A DNA stretch of 64,000 bases from Nonomuraea solani. GTDB lineage: Bacteria; Actinomycetota; Actinomycetes; Streptosporangiales; Streptosporangiaceae. Under the pieces are notes generated by a model. That model saw only the letters and a list, made by a program, of their open reading frames with translations, was not told the DNA's origin and searched no databases. The position numbers and the translations under genes are program-made. Positions 1-8,675 of the stretch are shown here, one piece after another. Position 1 is the first letter of the stretch, and each line of letters starts with the position of its first letter. The stretch is taken from positions 62,001 to 126,000 of the forward strand of contig NZ_FNVT01000012.1 of the NCBI RefSeq assembly GCF_900108335.1, read 5' to 3'.

Positions 1-1
1 C

Positions 2-775
2 ACGTCGCCACCGGCGGAGTCGCCACCACCGCAAACGTCACCCAGCCCAACGGCGACGGCGCCCCCTACGAACGGGGAGTACACCGCCAAGACGCAGGTG
101 GTCAAGAGAAGAGGGGTCTCCTATCTGAACGTCTCCGTCACCTACGACGGAGCGGCCCTCTTCAACGTCAAGCAGAGAGTCTGCAAGAAGAGGACGTGCA
201 AGACCGCGGACACCGAAATCACGGTCATCAACGGCGAAGCGGACTCCCGGACGAGGCTGGGCTTCGGCACGTACAAGAAGAGAGGGCAGGCGGCCGTCGC
301 CATGGCGCCCCTGCCGACCGTCACCGTGCGGGAGACGGTCACCATCACCGAACCAGGTCCCACGACCACGGTGACCGAGCCAGGCCCCACGGTCACCGAG
401 ACGTTCACCTGTCAGCCGTACGTCGAGCCGACGGACACCGCACCGCCGTCCGAGCTGCCCACGGCCACTCCGACGGACTCCGTGTCCCCCACGGTGTCGC
501 CCACCGTCACCCCGACGGATGACACGACACCGACCGTCACTCCGACGACCACCGTGACGCCCACGCCGACGGTGAGCCCGACCGGAAACCCCACGGAAAC
601 TCCCACTGCGACCCCGACGGTAACTCCGACGGACACGGTGTCTCCCACGGTGTCTCCCACGGAGATCCCCACCTGCCCGCCGCCGTCGGAGCCCCCGGCG
701 GAAACCCCGACCCCGACCGAGACACCTACCGTGACCCCCACGACGTCGGAAACGGTCACCCCGCCCGCCCAGTAA
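2..775 (+). CDS. Thr/Pro-rich secreted or surface protein, C-terminal part (5' end cut by window)
   Basis: The frame is open to the left edge, so the true start lies outside; a GTG at 98 is only an internal candidate. The visible N-terminal part is Pro/Ser/Thr-rich, followed by a compact stretch of about 80 residues with two cysteines close together (CKKRTC) that looks like a small beta-rich domain. From about position 300 to the stop the protein is almost wholly Thr/Pro/Val/Ser with TPTxTPT-type repeats, typical of an extended, possibly O-glycosylated stalk on an actinobacterial surface protein. No C-terminal LPXTG motif or membrane helix follows. Function is not recognised. A strong hairpin lies 14 bp past the stop. 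Confidence 0.6.
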   Translation, partial: TSPPAESPPPQTSPSPTATAPPTNGEYTAKTQVVKRRGVSYLNVSVTYDGAALFNVKQRVCKKRTCKTADTEITVINGEADSRTRLGFGTYKKRGQAAVAMAPLPTVTVRETVTITEPGPTTTVTEPGPTVTETFTCQPYVEPTDTAPPSELPTATPTDSVSPTVSPTVTPTDDTTPTVTPTTTVTPTPTVSPTGNPTETPTATPTVTPTDTVSPTVSPTEIPTCPPPSEPPAETPTPTETPTVTPTTSETVTPPAQ

Positions 776-789
776 CACCGAACATGATC

Positions 790-814
790 CGGGCCAGGCC
801 ACGCGCCTGGCCCG
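790..814. terminator. Bidirectional hairpin terminator between convergent genes
   Basis: A perfect 10-bp stem (CGGGCCAGGC / GCCTGGCCCG) with a 5-nt loop sits between the stop of the surface-protein gene and the stop of the convergent flavin reductase gene. There is no long U-tract, as is common in high-GC actinomycetes. Confidence 0.75.
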
Positions 815-845
815 CTTCATGACCAGACGACCTTGGAACCCCCTG

Positions 846-1340
846 CTAGAGGGTCTTGTAACGCCCATCGTGGTACAGGAGCGGCGGCCCGTCGGAGGGC
901 GTGTCCAGCGCCGTCACCTCACCCACCACGATCGAATGGTCACCGCCATCATGCACGGCCGTGGTGGCGGCCTCCACGGTGGCGATCGCCTCGTCGAACA
1001 GCGCCACCCCCGACTCCCCGCGATGATGCGGCCACCGCGCGAGCTGCCCGTTCAGCGGCCGCCCCCGATGCGCGAAAAAGCGCGAGGCGTCCTCCATCGA
1101 GGCGGGCAGCACCGACACACCCCACACCCCGGCCTCCAGCACCGCGTCATGAAACCTGGCCACCTTCTCGGCGCAGAACAGCACAAGGAGGGGGTCGAGG
1201 GAGACGGAGGTGAAGGAGTTGACCGTCATCGCGTGATCGACACCGTCGAACCTGGTGGTCACGATCGCGACTCCGGTGGCGAAGCGGCCGACGACTCTGC
1301 GGTAGGTTCCCGGGTCCACGTGCCGCTCAATGGAATGCAC
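846..1340 (-). CDS. Flavin reductase-like, FMN-binding split-barrel protein
   Basis: The 164-residue protein has the flavin reductase domain pattern over its full length: GRFATGVAIVTT near residue 18, a TVNSFTSVSLDP segment typical of the FMN phosphate-binding region, and a C-terminal GEVTAL strand. The family reduces FMN or FAD with NAD(P)H, often for a partner monooxygenase; no partner monooxygenase is adjacent. The GTG start at 1340 is preceded by TAAAGT 7 nt upstream with no Shine-Dalgarno sequence, so a leaderless transcript is plausible. It is followed by the convergent hairpin at 790-814. Substrate is unknown. Confidence 0.8.
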   Translation of the reverse strand: MHSIERHVDPGTYRRVVGRFATGVAIVTTRFDGVDHAMTVNSFTSVSLDPLLVLFCAEKVARFHDAVLEAGVWGVSVLPASMEDASRFFAHRGRPLNGQLARWPHHRGESGVALFDEAIATVEAATTAVHDGGDHSIVVGEVTALDTPSDGPPLLYHDGRYKTL

Positions 1341-1358
1341 GAACGTTACTTTATGCCT

Positions 1359-1772
1359 CTAAGTGGGACTCTTTGGAGGGTACCCATGCATGAGCCATGA
1401 CCCCCCTCCCGACGAGGGCGACAGCAGATAAGCCGCCACAAGTGCCGCCAAACCCCCGTACAGGTACGTGTAGCCAGGCACACCACTCGCGATCACCAGA
1501 TCGCCCGACCCCAGCTCCAGCGTGAACGGCATCGTCACCAGCAGCCAGCCGATCCCCGGCGCCATCACCCCGAGCCGGGCACGCATCAGCTTGGCCGCAC
1601 CCAGGCACACCCCGAACAACCCCAGCACCCAGGCGACCGCCCCGGCCGGGACCGGGCCGACCTCCGCGGGATGCGTGAAGCCGCCCACGACCGCCATGAC
1701 GACGCCGAGCACGAACAGCATGCCGTACGCGGCCCCGCCCAGCGCCGACTCGGCCTGGCTGCGATGTTCCAT
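1359..1772 (-). CDS. Small four-helix membrane protein, DUF6113-like, next to mshB
   Basis: The 137-residue protein has four predicted membrane helices (about residues 12-34, 44-64, 70-88 and 100-118) and a short polar tail. It follows mshB at 11 bp on the same strand. From memory of actinomycete genomes, a DUF6113 protein commonly sits directly behind mshB, and length and topology fit. The function of this family is not known; position suggests co-expression with mycothiol synthesis, but nothing in the sequence proves a role in it. Confidence 0.65.
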   Translation of the reverse strand: MEHRSQAESALGGAAYGMLFVLGVVMAVVGGFTHPAEVGPVPAGAVAWVLGLFGVCLGAAKLMRARLGVMAPGIGWLLVTMPFTLELGSGDLVIASGVPGYTYLYGGLAALVAAYLLSPSSGGGSWLMHGYPPKSPT

Positions 1773-1783
1773 GTCGAATGAGG

Positions 1784-2689
1784 TTAGTGGATGCCCGAGA
1801 AGAGATCGTTCTCGCGGTTGTGCGGCTCGCCGAGCCCCCCGGCCTCGACGCCCGGCCCTGGGACCGGAGGCCCGGGCACGCCGATGGCCAGCGTGTAGTG
1901 CTCGACACCGAGCACTTCCTGGCCGACGTCGTTCGAGAGGGCGAACCAGGGGGGCGCCACGCTGATCTGCGTGGCGTGCGCGCGCATGGCCTCCGTCTTG
2001 TGGCCGAGCCAGGGGCGCGCGTCGATCTCGGTGGTGATCTCCTCGTCCTCGCTGCCGAACCCCAGGTCGTCGACGTTCACGGCGACGAAGCCCACGTCGG
2101 ACGCGCGCAGCGCCTCGTCGGCGCGCCGCAGGACGGACTTGGCGACGGCCGTGTGGTAGAACTTCGCGATCTGCCAGGGCTCACCCTCGCCGAAGTCGGG
2201 CTTCGCGGCCAGCTCGTACGCCCTGAGCGAGACCCGGTGCGCCTGGATGTGGTCGGGGTGACCATAGAAGCCGTTGTCGTCGTACGTGACGAGCACCTGG
2301 GGGCGTACCTCACGAATGACCTTGACCAGCTCGCCCGCCGCCTCGTCGAGGTCGGCGCGCCAGAACGCCGACGGGTGGTCGTTCGACGCGACGCCCATCA
2401 TGCCGGAGTCCCGCCAGCGCCCGGGCCCGCCCAGGAAGCGGTGGTCCTCGACGCCGAGCGCCTGGCAGGCGGCGGCGAGCTCGCCGATCCGGTACGCGCC
2501 CAGCGCGTCGTCCCGGTCGGCGGCCAGGTGGGCGAGGTCCGGGGGGATGACCTCCCCCTCGTCGCCGAGCGTGCAGGTCACCAGCGTGACGTGGGCACCT
2601 TCGGCCACGTATTTGGCCATGGTGGCGCCGGTGCCGATCGACTCGTCGTCCGGATGGGCGTGTACGAGCAGAAGCCGTCGATCAGTCAT
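1784..2689 (-). CDS. mshB: N-acetyl-1-D-myo-inositol-2-amino-2-deoxy-alpha-D-glucopyranoside deacetylase (mycothiol synthesis)
   Basis: MshB removes the acetyl group from GlcNAc-inositol, the second committed step of mycothiol synthesis in the cytoplasm. The protein starts MTDRRLLLVHAHPDDE; the HPDD motif near residue 12 supplies zinc ligands and the catalytic Asp of the PIG-L/LmbE deacetylase fold, and a second zinc-ligand His lies in YGHPDHIQAHR around residue 165. Length (301 aa) is normal for the family. ATG 2689 is chosen over GTG 2695 because TACGCT lies 7 nt upstream of the GTG region, suggesting a leaderless or near-leaderless start. It diverges from the S9 peptidase across 44 bp. Confidence 0.92.
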   Translation of the reverse strand: MTDRRLLLVHAHPDDESIGTGATMAKYVAEGAHVTLVTCTLGDEGEVIPPDLAHLAADRDDALGAYRIGELAAACQALGVEDHRFLGGPGRWRDSGMMGVASNDHPSAFWRADLDEAAGELVKVIREVRPQVLVTYDDNGFYGHPDHIQAHRVSLRAYELAAKPDFGEGEPWQIAKFYHTAVAKSVLRRADEALRASDVGFVAVNVDDLGFGSEDEEITTEIDARPWLGHKTEAMRAHATQISVAPPWFALSNDVGQEVLGVEHYTLAIGVPGPPVPGPGVEAGGLGEPHNRENDLFSGIH

Positions 2690-2733
2690 GGCCACGAGCG
2701 TAACAATGGCTCGTTCCTGGCAGGATTGGCCCC

Positions 2734-4800
2734 ATGAGTGAGAGCTTCCCGCGTCTGTCTGCCAGGACCCGCCGGTTCACCTTGGGGGTGCCCAGAGGCT
2801 TCACGATCTCCCCGGACGGCGGCCGGGTGGTCTTCCTGCGGACGAGGTCCGGCACCGATCCGGTGACCTGCCTGTGGGAGCTCGACACGGAGACCCACGT
2901 CGAACGCCTGGTCGTCGACCCGCGCCGGCTCCACGGCGACGAGGAGGAGAATCTGCCGCCGGAGGAGCGCGCCCGGCGCGAGCGCAGCCGCGAGGCGGCG
3001 GGCGGCGTGGTGGCCTACGCCGCCGACGCCTCCGTGACCAGGGCGTGCTTCGCGCTGTCCGGCGCGCTCTACGTGGTGGAGCTGGGGAGCGGCGAGGCCC
3101 GCAGGCTGGAGACGCCGGGCGCGGTCATCGACCCGCGTGTCTCGCCCGATGGGCGGCATGTCGCCTATGTCACCGGCGGTGCCCTGCGCGTCCAGGACCT
3201 GGTCTCGGGCGACGACCGCGCGCTGGCGACGCCGGAGTCGGAGACGGTGACGTACGGGCTGGCGGAGTTCATCGCGGCGGAGGAGATGGACCGGATGCGC
3301 GGCCACTGGTGGGCGCCGTCGAGCGACGCGCTGCTGGTGGAGCGGGCGGACGAGGCTCCCGTGCACACGTGGCACATCGCCGACCCGGCCAACCCCGACC
3401 GCCCCGCCGTGACCCAGCGCTATCCGGCCGCCGGGACGCCCAACGCGGTCACCGGGCTGTTCGTGCTGGGGCTGGACGGGTCGCGGGTGGCGGTGCCGTA
3501 CGACGAGGAATACCTCACGACGGCCGCCTGGGACTCCCACGCGCTGTCGATCGTGACGATGACCCGCGACCAGCGGACGATGCGGCTGTTCACGGTCGAT
3601 CCGGCGACGGGCGCGTCCACGCTCGTGCGCGAGGACACCGATCCGGCCTGGGTCGACATCGTCACCGGCGTGCCCGCGCACCTCGACGACGGGTCGCTGG
3701 TCTGGGTGGCCGGCTCCGAGGGCGGGCACCGGCTGTTCGTCGGCGACCGCGCCGTCACCCCGCCGACGCTGCAGGTGCGGGCCGTGCTCGACGTCGATCA
3801 TGACAGCGTGCTGTTCAGCGCGAGCGGCGATCCGACCGAGATCCACCTGTGGACGTGGGACGGGCACTCGCTGCTGCCCGTCTCGACCCGGTCCGGGGTG
3901 TTCTCGGGGCGGATGTCGGGCGGGGTCGGCGTGCTGAGCGAGCAGAGCCTCGACGCCGAGGGCGTGTCGACCACGGTCGTACGTCGTGACGGCATGGCGG
4001 TGCCGATCCCGTCGTACGCCGAGCGTCCCGGCCTCGACCTGCGCGTCTCGCTCGGCCGCTCGGGCCGCCGCGAACTGGCCACCGCCGTGGTGCTGCCCTC
4101 CTGGCACGAGCAGGGGTCGGGCCGGTTGCCCGTGCTCATGGACCCGTACGGGGGGCCGCACGCGCAGCGGGTGCTCAACCGGCGCGGCTCCTACCTGGAG
4201 AGCCAGTGGTTCGCCGAGCAGGGCTTCGCCGTCATCGTGGCCGACGGGCGCGGCACCCCAGGGAGGGGCACCGACTGGGAACGGGCCGTGCGCAACGACC
4301 TGGCGACCCCCGCGCTCGACGACCAGATCGACGCGCTGCAGGGCGTGGCCGAGCAATATCCCGACGACCTCGACCTGACGCGCGTCGCCATTCGCGGCTG
4401 GTCGTTCGGCGGCTTCCTGGCCGCGCTCGCGGTCCTCCGGCGCCCCGACGTCTTCCACGCGGCCGTGGCGGGCGCGCCGGTGACGGACTGGCGCCTGTAC
4501 GACACGTGCTACACCGAGCGCTACCTGGGCGATCCGGGCAAGCAGCCTGAGGTGTACGAGAAGTCATCACTGTTCGCGGACGCCGCCAAACTCGAACGCC
4601 CGCTCCTGCTGATCCACGGGCTGGCGGACGACAATGTGGTGGCCGCGCACACCCTCCGCCTCTCCTCGGCCCTGCTCGCCGCCGGCCGCCAGCACAACGT
4701 GCTGCCGCTGTCGGGCGTGACCCACATGACGCCTCAGGAGGTCGTGGCCGAGAACCTGCTCCTCCTCCAGATCGACTTCCTGAAGAAGTCCCTGGGCTGA
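2734..4800 (+). CDS. S9 family prolyl oligopeptidase / dipeptidyl peptidase IV-like enzyme
   Basis: The 688-residue protein has an N-terminal beta-propeller region (about 1-400) with DPP-IV-like repeats such as ISPDGGRVVFLR and VSPDGRHVAYV. A C-terminal alpha/beta-hydrolase domain follows. The catalytic triad is visible: Ser557 in GWSFGG, Asp632 or Asp633 in GLADDNV, and His664 in GVTHMT. The segment EFIAAEEMDRMRG matches the double-Glu motif that anchors the substrate N-terminus in DPP-IV-type enzymes. No signal peptide, so cytoplasmic peptide cleavage is expected. It diverges from mshB and ends at an unusual repeated hairpin. Confidence 0.9.
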   Translation: MSESFPRLSARTRRFTLGVPRGFTISPDGGRVVFLRTRSGTDPVTCLWELDTETHVERLVVDPRRLHGDEEENLPPEERARRERSREAAGGVVAYAADASVTRACFALSGALYVVELGSGEARRLETPGAVIDPRVSPDGRHVAYVTGGALRVQDLVSGDDRALATPESETVTYGLAEFIAAEEMDRMRGHWWAPSSDALLVERADEAPVHTWHIADPANPDRPAVTQRYPAAGTPNAVTGLFVLGLDGSRVAVPYDEEYLTTAAWDSHALSIVTMTRDQRTMRLFTVDPATGASTLVREDTDPAWVDIVTGVPAHLDDGSLVWVAGSEGGHRLFVGDRAVTPPTLQVRAVLDVDHDSVLFSASGDPTEIHLWTWDGHSLLPVSTRSGVFSGRMSGGVGVLSEQSLDAEGVSTTVVRRDGMAVPIPSYAERPGLDLRVSLGRSGRRELATAVVLPSWHEQGSGRLPVLMDPYGGPHAQRVLNRRGSYLESQWFAEQGFAVIVADGRGTPGRGTDWERAVRNDLATPALDDQIDALQGVAEQYPDDLDLTRVAIRGWSFGGFLAALAVLRRPDVFHAAVAGAPVTDWRLYDTCYTERYLGDPGKQPEVYEKSSLFADAAKLERPLLLIHGLADDNVVAAHTLRLSSALLAAGRQHNVLPLSGVTHMTPQEVVAENLLLLQIDFLKKSLG

Positions 4801-4817
4801 CCACCCGCCTTCCCGGG

Positions 4818-4897
4818 AAGGAGCGCCCCTGCTCACAAGGACGGGCGCTCCTTCTCATAGGGACGGGCGCTCCTTCTCATAGGGACGGGCGCTCCTT
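4818..4897 (+). terminator. Terminator hairpin with a threefold repeated 3' arm (22-bp tandem repeat)
   Basis: Left arm AAGGAGCGCCC (4818-4828) pairs perfectly over 11 bp with GGGCGCTCCTT, which occurs three times (4843-4853, 4865-4875, 4887-4897) because a 22-bp unit is tandemly repeated (4839-4860, 4861-4882, partial 4883-4897). It begins 18 bp after the S9 peptidase stop. Any of the three right arms can close the stem. The rest of the gap to 5010 shows no further feature. Confidence 0.75.
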
Positions 4898-5010
4898 GAA
4901 AACCCATCGGCCATGCCCTGGTCTGACAACCCCAGGTATGACTTCCCGCCCCCGAAAACCAAACCCTGGTCCGACGCGATCCCACCGCCCACTCCGCCAT
5001 CCTGATCGCC

Positions 5011-6402
5011 ATGTTCAAACCCCTCGCGATCACTCTGACCCTGCTCGGAGCGGGCCTCCAGGCCACCCCGGCCACGGCGGCGGCCACCACTCTGGACTGG
5101 CAGACCTGCCCCAATGACAAGATCGGCCTGCAGTGCGCCGACCTCCAGGTCCCGGCCGACTGGCAGAAACCCGACGGCCGCAAGATCACTCTGAAACTGG
5201 GCAGGCTGAAGGCCACCGGCACCACCTCCGAGGGCTCGGTCCTGGTGGCCTACGGCGGCCCCGGCGGCCCCGGCATCGCCATGACCCAGTCCCTGCCCAC
5301 CTGGTGGGCCAAACTGCGCGAGCGCATGGACGTGGTCACCTGGGACACCCGCGGCTACGGCGAACAGTTCAAGGGCCTCAGCACGGGCCTGCAGTGCGCC
5401 TGGACCCGCGTCCCCATCGCCGACACCCCGGGAAACGACGCCGACCTCGGCCGCCTGTCCGACACCAACCGCGGCTACGCCGAAGCCTGCCGCCTCAAGG
5501 ACCCCGAGCTGTTCGCCAACATGAGCTCGGCCGACCACGCCAGAGACATGGAGGCGATCAGGAAGGCCCTGGGCGACGACAAGCTCAACTACTACGGCGC
5601 CTCCTACGCGGGCTTCTACGGCCAGTCCTACGCCCGCCTGTTCCCCGGCCAGGTCCGCACGATGGTCCTCGACGGCACCTGGAACCACAGCACCACCGAC
5701 TGGCAGGGCGAGCTGGAGGAGATGGCCAAGAGCAACGAGCAGTTCATGCGGCGCTTCTTCACCTGGTGCGACGACAACGACTGCGGAGACGTACGCGGCC
5801 TCTGGCGCACCCTGATCGCTCGAGCCGACCGCCGGCCGATCCCCACGACCACGGCCAACGTCGCCTACAAAGCCCGTGACCTCCAGTCCTTCGCCCTGGC
5901 CCTCGCCCGTCAGGGCGACACCACCTGGCCCAAGCTGGCCCAGGCGATCCGCAAGGCGAGCAAGGGCGACGCCTCCGACTTCGTGCCTTCCCGCGGCGCC
6001 CGCTACCCCGACCAGAGCACCGGCGTCACCGAATGCGTCGACTGGCCCCGCTTCGCCGGCCGCAAGGAGATGACGACCACCCTCAACCGCCTGCGAGCCG
6101 TCGCCCCCAGCACCGGCTCCGCCAACACCCTCGCCTCGGCGACCCTCAACTGCATCGGCTGGCCCGTCCCCGTGACCAACCCACCGGCCGCTCTTCCGAA
6201 GGGCCTCCCGCCGATGCTGGGCGCGGGCGCCTGGGGCGAGTCCGACGCGGTCGAACGCGTCCTCTCAGCGGTCCCCGGCAGCGCCACCATCCACCACGCG
6301 GGCCCCGGCCACACCCTCTACGGCAACAACCCCTGCGCCCGCGACCACATTAACCGCTACTTCACCACCCGCACGCTGCCCGCCAAGAAAACGGCATGCT
6401 GA
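5011..6402 (+). CDS. Secreted alpha/beta-hydrolase, tripeptidyl aminopeptidase (TAP) family
   Basis: The 463-residue protein begins with a signal peptide (MFKPLAITLTLLGAG, likely cleaved after ATPATAAA). The mature part has the actinobacterial SlpD/E-TAP layout: an oxyanion segment GGPGGPG near residue 80, nucleophile Ser198 in GASYAG, a lid region with paired cysteines, and His434 in GPGHTLY in the C-terminal TAP-like domain. The family releases N-terminal tripeptides or hydrolyses related small substrates outside the cell. The acidic residue is probably in WGESDAVER near 410, but this motif is weaker than the usual D-PVTP. Substrate not determinable. No strong ribosome site precedes the ATG. 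Confidence 0.85.
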   Translation: MFKPLAITLTLLGAGLQATPATAAATTLDWQTCPNDKIGLQCADLQVPADWQKPDGRKITLKLGRLKATGTTSEGSVLVAYGGPGGPGIAMTQSLPTWWAKLRERMDVVTWDTRGYGEQFKGLSTGLQCAWTRVPIADTPGNDADLGRLSDTNRGYAEACRLKDPELFANMSSADHARDMEAIRKALGDDKLNYYGASYAGFYGQSYARLFPGQVRTMVLDGTWNHSTTDWQGELEEMAKSNEQFMRRFFTWCDDNDCGDVRGLWRTLIARADRRPIPTTTANVAYKARDLQSFALALARQGDTTWPKLAQAIRKASKGDASDFVPSRGARYPDQSTGVTECVDWPRFAGRKEMTTTLNRLRAVAPSTGSANTLASATLNCIGWPVPVTNPPAALPKGLPPMLGAGAWGESDAVERVLSAVPGSATIHHAGPGHTLYGNNPCARDHINRYFTTRTLPAKKTAC

Positions 6403-6532
6403 CCCCCGGCCTCCTGAGCAACAGCAACACACCGCCCCCTTGAGACGGGTGGCGGACACCGGCCCAACGCCTCACCGGCCAAGACAGGCCGAGCTGAGGC
6501 ACCACGGCTCCAGGCGGGCATAGGGGCCGGCC

Positions 6533-6690
6533 CAGCCCCAAGGCAGGCGAAGGAGCGGGCCCGGCCACCCGCCCCGCAAGACGGGCGAAGGGCCGACCCC
6601 ACAAGACGGGCGGAAGAGGCGGCCCGATGGCACACCCCCACAAGGCAGACGAAGGAGGCGGTCCAATGCCCTACCCCCGCAAAACCATCA
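6533..6690. repeat. Degenerate 37-39 bp direct repeats in a convergent intergenic gap
   Basis: The 290-bp gap between the TAP-family hydrolase and the convergent ABC gene contains decaying direct repeats. Each starts with a C-run and CAAG, followed by a purine-rich CGAAGGAGGCGG-like core; units start near 6536, 6573, 6596, 6634 and 6673. The last two are the most alike. No convincing reading frame or single terminator was found here. Confidence 0.55.
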
Positions 6691-6692
6691 CC

Positions 6693-8444
6693 TCACCGCT
6701 TGACCGGGGTGCCGTGCCAACTGGTCCAGAGAGCCGCGTACGAGCCGCCCTCCGCCACGAGCTCGTCATGGGAGCCCAGCTCGCTGATCTGCCCATCCTC
6801 CACCACGGCCACTCGGTCGGCGTCATGAGCCGTGTACAGCCGGTGGGCGATGGCGATCACCGTCCGGCCCTCCAGGACCGCCGCCAGGGAGCGCTCCAGG
6901 TGCCGGGCCGCCCGAGGGTCGATGAGGGAGGTGGCCTCGTCCAGCACCAGGGTGTGCGGGTCGGCCAGGACCAGCCGGGCCAGGGCGAGCTGCTGCGCCT
7001 GGGCGGCCGAGATCGCGAGGCCGCCGGAGCCCACCTCGGTGTCCAGCCCGGCGGGCAGGCCCAGCACCCAGTCCACGGCGTCCACCGCTTCCAGCGCCTT
7101 GAGGACGGCCGGGTCGGCGGCGTCGGGGCGGGCGATCAGCAGGTTGTCCCGCAGCGAGCCCTTGAACACGTGGTGTTCCTGGGTGACGAGCGCGACGTGC
7201 CCGCGCAGGTCGTCCAGCGGCAGGTCCACCAGCGGCACCCCGCCCACGGTCACCGCCCCGGTGCGCGGCCCGTGGATCCCGGCCAGCAACCGCCCCAGCG
7301 TCGACTTGCCGGCCCCGGACGGCCCCACCATGGCCAGCCGTTCCCCGGGTCGCACGGTCAGCGACACCCCGTGCAGCACGTCCCGGCCCTCGCGGTAGGC
7401 GTAGCGCACCTCGGAGGCCTCCAAGGACTCCCCGGCGGGCTCGGCGGCGGAGGCCACCCGGTCGTCGGGGACGTTGGCCACCCCGAGCAGCCGGGCCATC
7501 GAGGCCCCGCCCACCTGCAGCTCGTCGATCCACATGAGAAACCGGTCCAGCGGATCGATGAGCTGCTGCGCGTAGAGCGCGGCGGTGGCCACCTGGGCGA
7601 GCGTCACGAGATCGTTGGTGTAGAAGAGCCCGCCGACCAGCAGCGCCGCCACCACGGGGATGACGTAGCCGAGCTCGACGGCGGGATACCACCGGGTGCG
7701 CAGCCCCAGCGTGTACCGCTCGGCGGCGAACGACCCCGCGATGTCGCCATCGGTCCGCTCCCGCCGCCGCTCCTGCAGCCCGAGCGCCTCCACGGCCCGG
7801 GCGCCTTCGACGGTCTCGGCGAGGCCCTCGGTCATGTCGGCGTAGGCGGCGTTCTCGCGGAGGTAGCCGTCGCGCGCCCGCCGGAGATACCACCGGGTGG
7901 AGGCGTAGATCAGAGGGCCCGCGATCAGCATCGGCAGCATGAGAAGCGGGCTGACCAGCAGCAACGCCCCAATGGTGATGACGAACGTGACCAGCGCGAT
8001 CAGCGTCTCCGGCACGGCGTGCCGCACGGTGCGCGACAGGGCGTCCACGTCACGGGAGGTCCTGGTGATCAGGTCACCGGCGCCGGCCCGCTCGACGGTG
8101 GACAGAGGCAGCCCCAGCACCCGGTCCACGAACTCCTCGCGCAACTCGGCGAGCACCTTCTCACCGAGCCGGGCGGAGGCCAGCACCGCATACCGCATGA
8201 GGAAGCCCTGCAGCACCAGAAAGACCCCGATGAGGACGGCCACCAGGGTGACGTTCACCTCGGCGCCATACTGAACGTCCTGCACCAGCGCGCCCAACTG
8301 CCACGGGACGACCAGTCCGGAAACGGCGGCCAGCCCGTGCAGGAGCAGGGTGAACGCCAGCCGGCGCGGATACTTCAGAGTCAGCCGCCGAGCATAGGCG
8401 CGCACCTGTTTACGATCGGCCACCGGCAGAATCTCGCGGGCCAT
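6693..8444 (-). CDS. ABC exporter half-transporter with intact Walker A/B but degenerate signature motif
   Basis: The 583-residue protein has an ABC-type-1 membrane domain (about 28-320, six helices) fused to an ATPase domain. Walker A GPSGAGKST (374-382), Q-loop TQE (421-423), Walker B with Glu (LVLDEATS, 499-506) and switch His534 are intact. The signature is ISAAQ (478-482) instead of LSGGQ. It is the last gene of a leftward set behind a second half-transporter (8676-10364), and the two motif sets are complementary, so they should form one heterodimeric exporter with a single competent ATP site. Substrate unknown. The start ATG is 3 nt beyond the stop of the intervening repeat gene and reads MAREIL, the same sequence that begins each repeat. 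Confidence 0.88.
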   Translation of the reverse strand: MAREILPVADRKQVRAYARRLTLKYPRRLAFTLLLHGLAAVSGLVVPWQLGALVQDVQYGAEVNVTLVAVLIGVFLVLQGFLMRYAVLASARLGEKVLAELREEFVDRVLGLPLSTVERAGAGDLITRTSRDVDALSRTVRHAVPETLIALVTFVITIGALLLVSPLLMLPMLIAGPLIYASTRWYLRRARDGYLRENAAYADMTEGLAETVEGARAVEALGLQERRRERTDGDIAGSFAAERYTLGLRTRWYPAVELGYVIPVVAALLVGGLFYTNDLVTLAQVATAALYAQQLIDPLDRFLMWIDELQVGGASMARLLGVANVPDDRVASAAEPAGESLEASEVRYAYREGRDVLHGVSLTVRPGERLAMVGPSGAGKSTLGRLLAGIHGPRTGAVTVGGVPLVDLPLDDLRGHVALVTQEHHVFKGSLRDNLLIARPDAADPAVLKALEAVDAVDWVLGLPAGLDTEVGSGGLAISAAQAQQLALARLVLADPHTLVLDEATSLIDPRAARHLERSLAAVLEGRTVIAIAHRLYTAHDADRVAVVEDGQISELGSHDELVAEGGSYAALWTSWHGTPVKR

Positions 8445-8447
8445 ACG

Positions 8448-8663
8448 TCAGTCCTCCCCACGAGTCGTCACGGTCACAGCACACTTGGGCGAGCCATCCA
8501 GAAGGACCTCGCGAATCATCCCCCGGCCCTCCCCACAAGCCACAGACACAACGCGTCCAGGCGAGCCGCCCAGAAGGACCTCGCGGACCATGCGTCGGCC
8601 CTCCCCGCGAGCCACAGTCGCAACGTGTCCGGACGAGCCGTTCAGAAGGATCTGGCGGGCCAT
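8448..8663. repeat. Three exact-length 72-bp tandem repeats derived from an ABC gene junction
   Basis: Units 8592-8663, 8520-8591 and 8448-8519 are each exactly 72 bp (24 codons) and collinear. Partial homologous copies flank them: the last roughly 17 codons of the ABC gene at 8676 and the first 6 codons of the ABC gene ending at 8444. Units have diverged at roughly a quarter to a third of positions, so the amplification is not recent. Confidence 0.8.
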
Positions 8664-8669
8664 TCCCAT
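8448..8669 (-). CDS. Small repeat gene (73 aa) at the junction of the two ABC genes
   Basis: The frame runs from ATG 8669 (or ATG 8663) to TGA 8448-8450 and consists of three 24-codon units: MARQILLNG...RGEGRR, MVREVLLGG...CGEGRG and MIREVLLDG...TRGED-stop. Each unit begins like the start of the downstream ABC protein (MAREIL) and ends like the C-terminus of the upstream ABC protein (LLDGSPEYAATVTRGED). It therefore looks like an amplified gene junction that kept its frame. The final unit reproduces the upstream gene's end, including its stop. Whether the peptide is made is unknown; each unit start could also serve translational coupling. Confidence 0.45.
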   Translation of the reverse strand: MGMARQILLNGSSGHVATVARGEGRRMVREVLLGGSPGRVVSVACGEGRGMIREVLLDGSPKCAVTVTTRGED

Positions 8670-8675
8670 TCCCCC

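Noticed and set aside
38..868. A 276-codon Arg/Gly-rich minus frame at the left edge
   Set aside because: Antisense to the Thr/Pro-rich protein; crosses the terminator at 790-814.
8448..8663. CRISPR array
   Set aside because: The 72-bp units are contiguous with no spacers, diverged and coding; the 22-bp and 27-bp arrays also lack spacers, and no cas genes are present.
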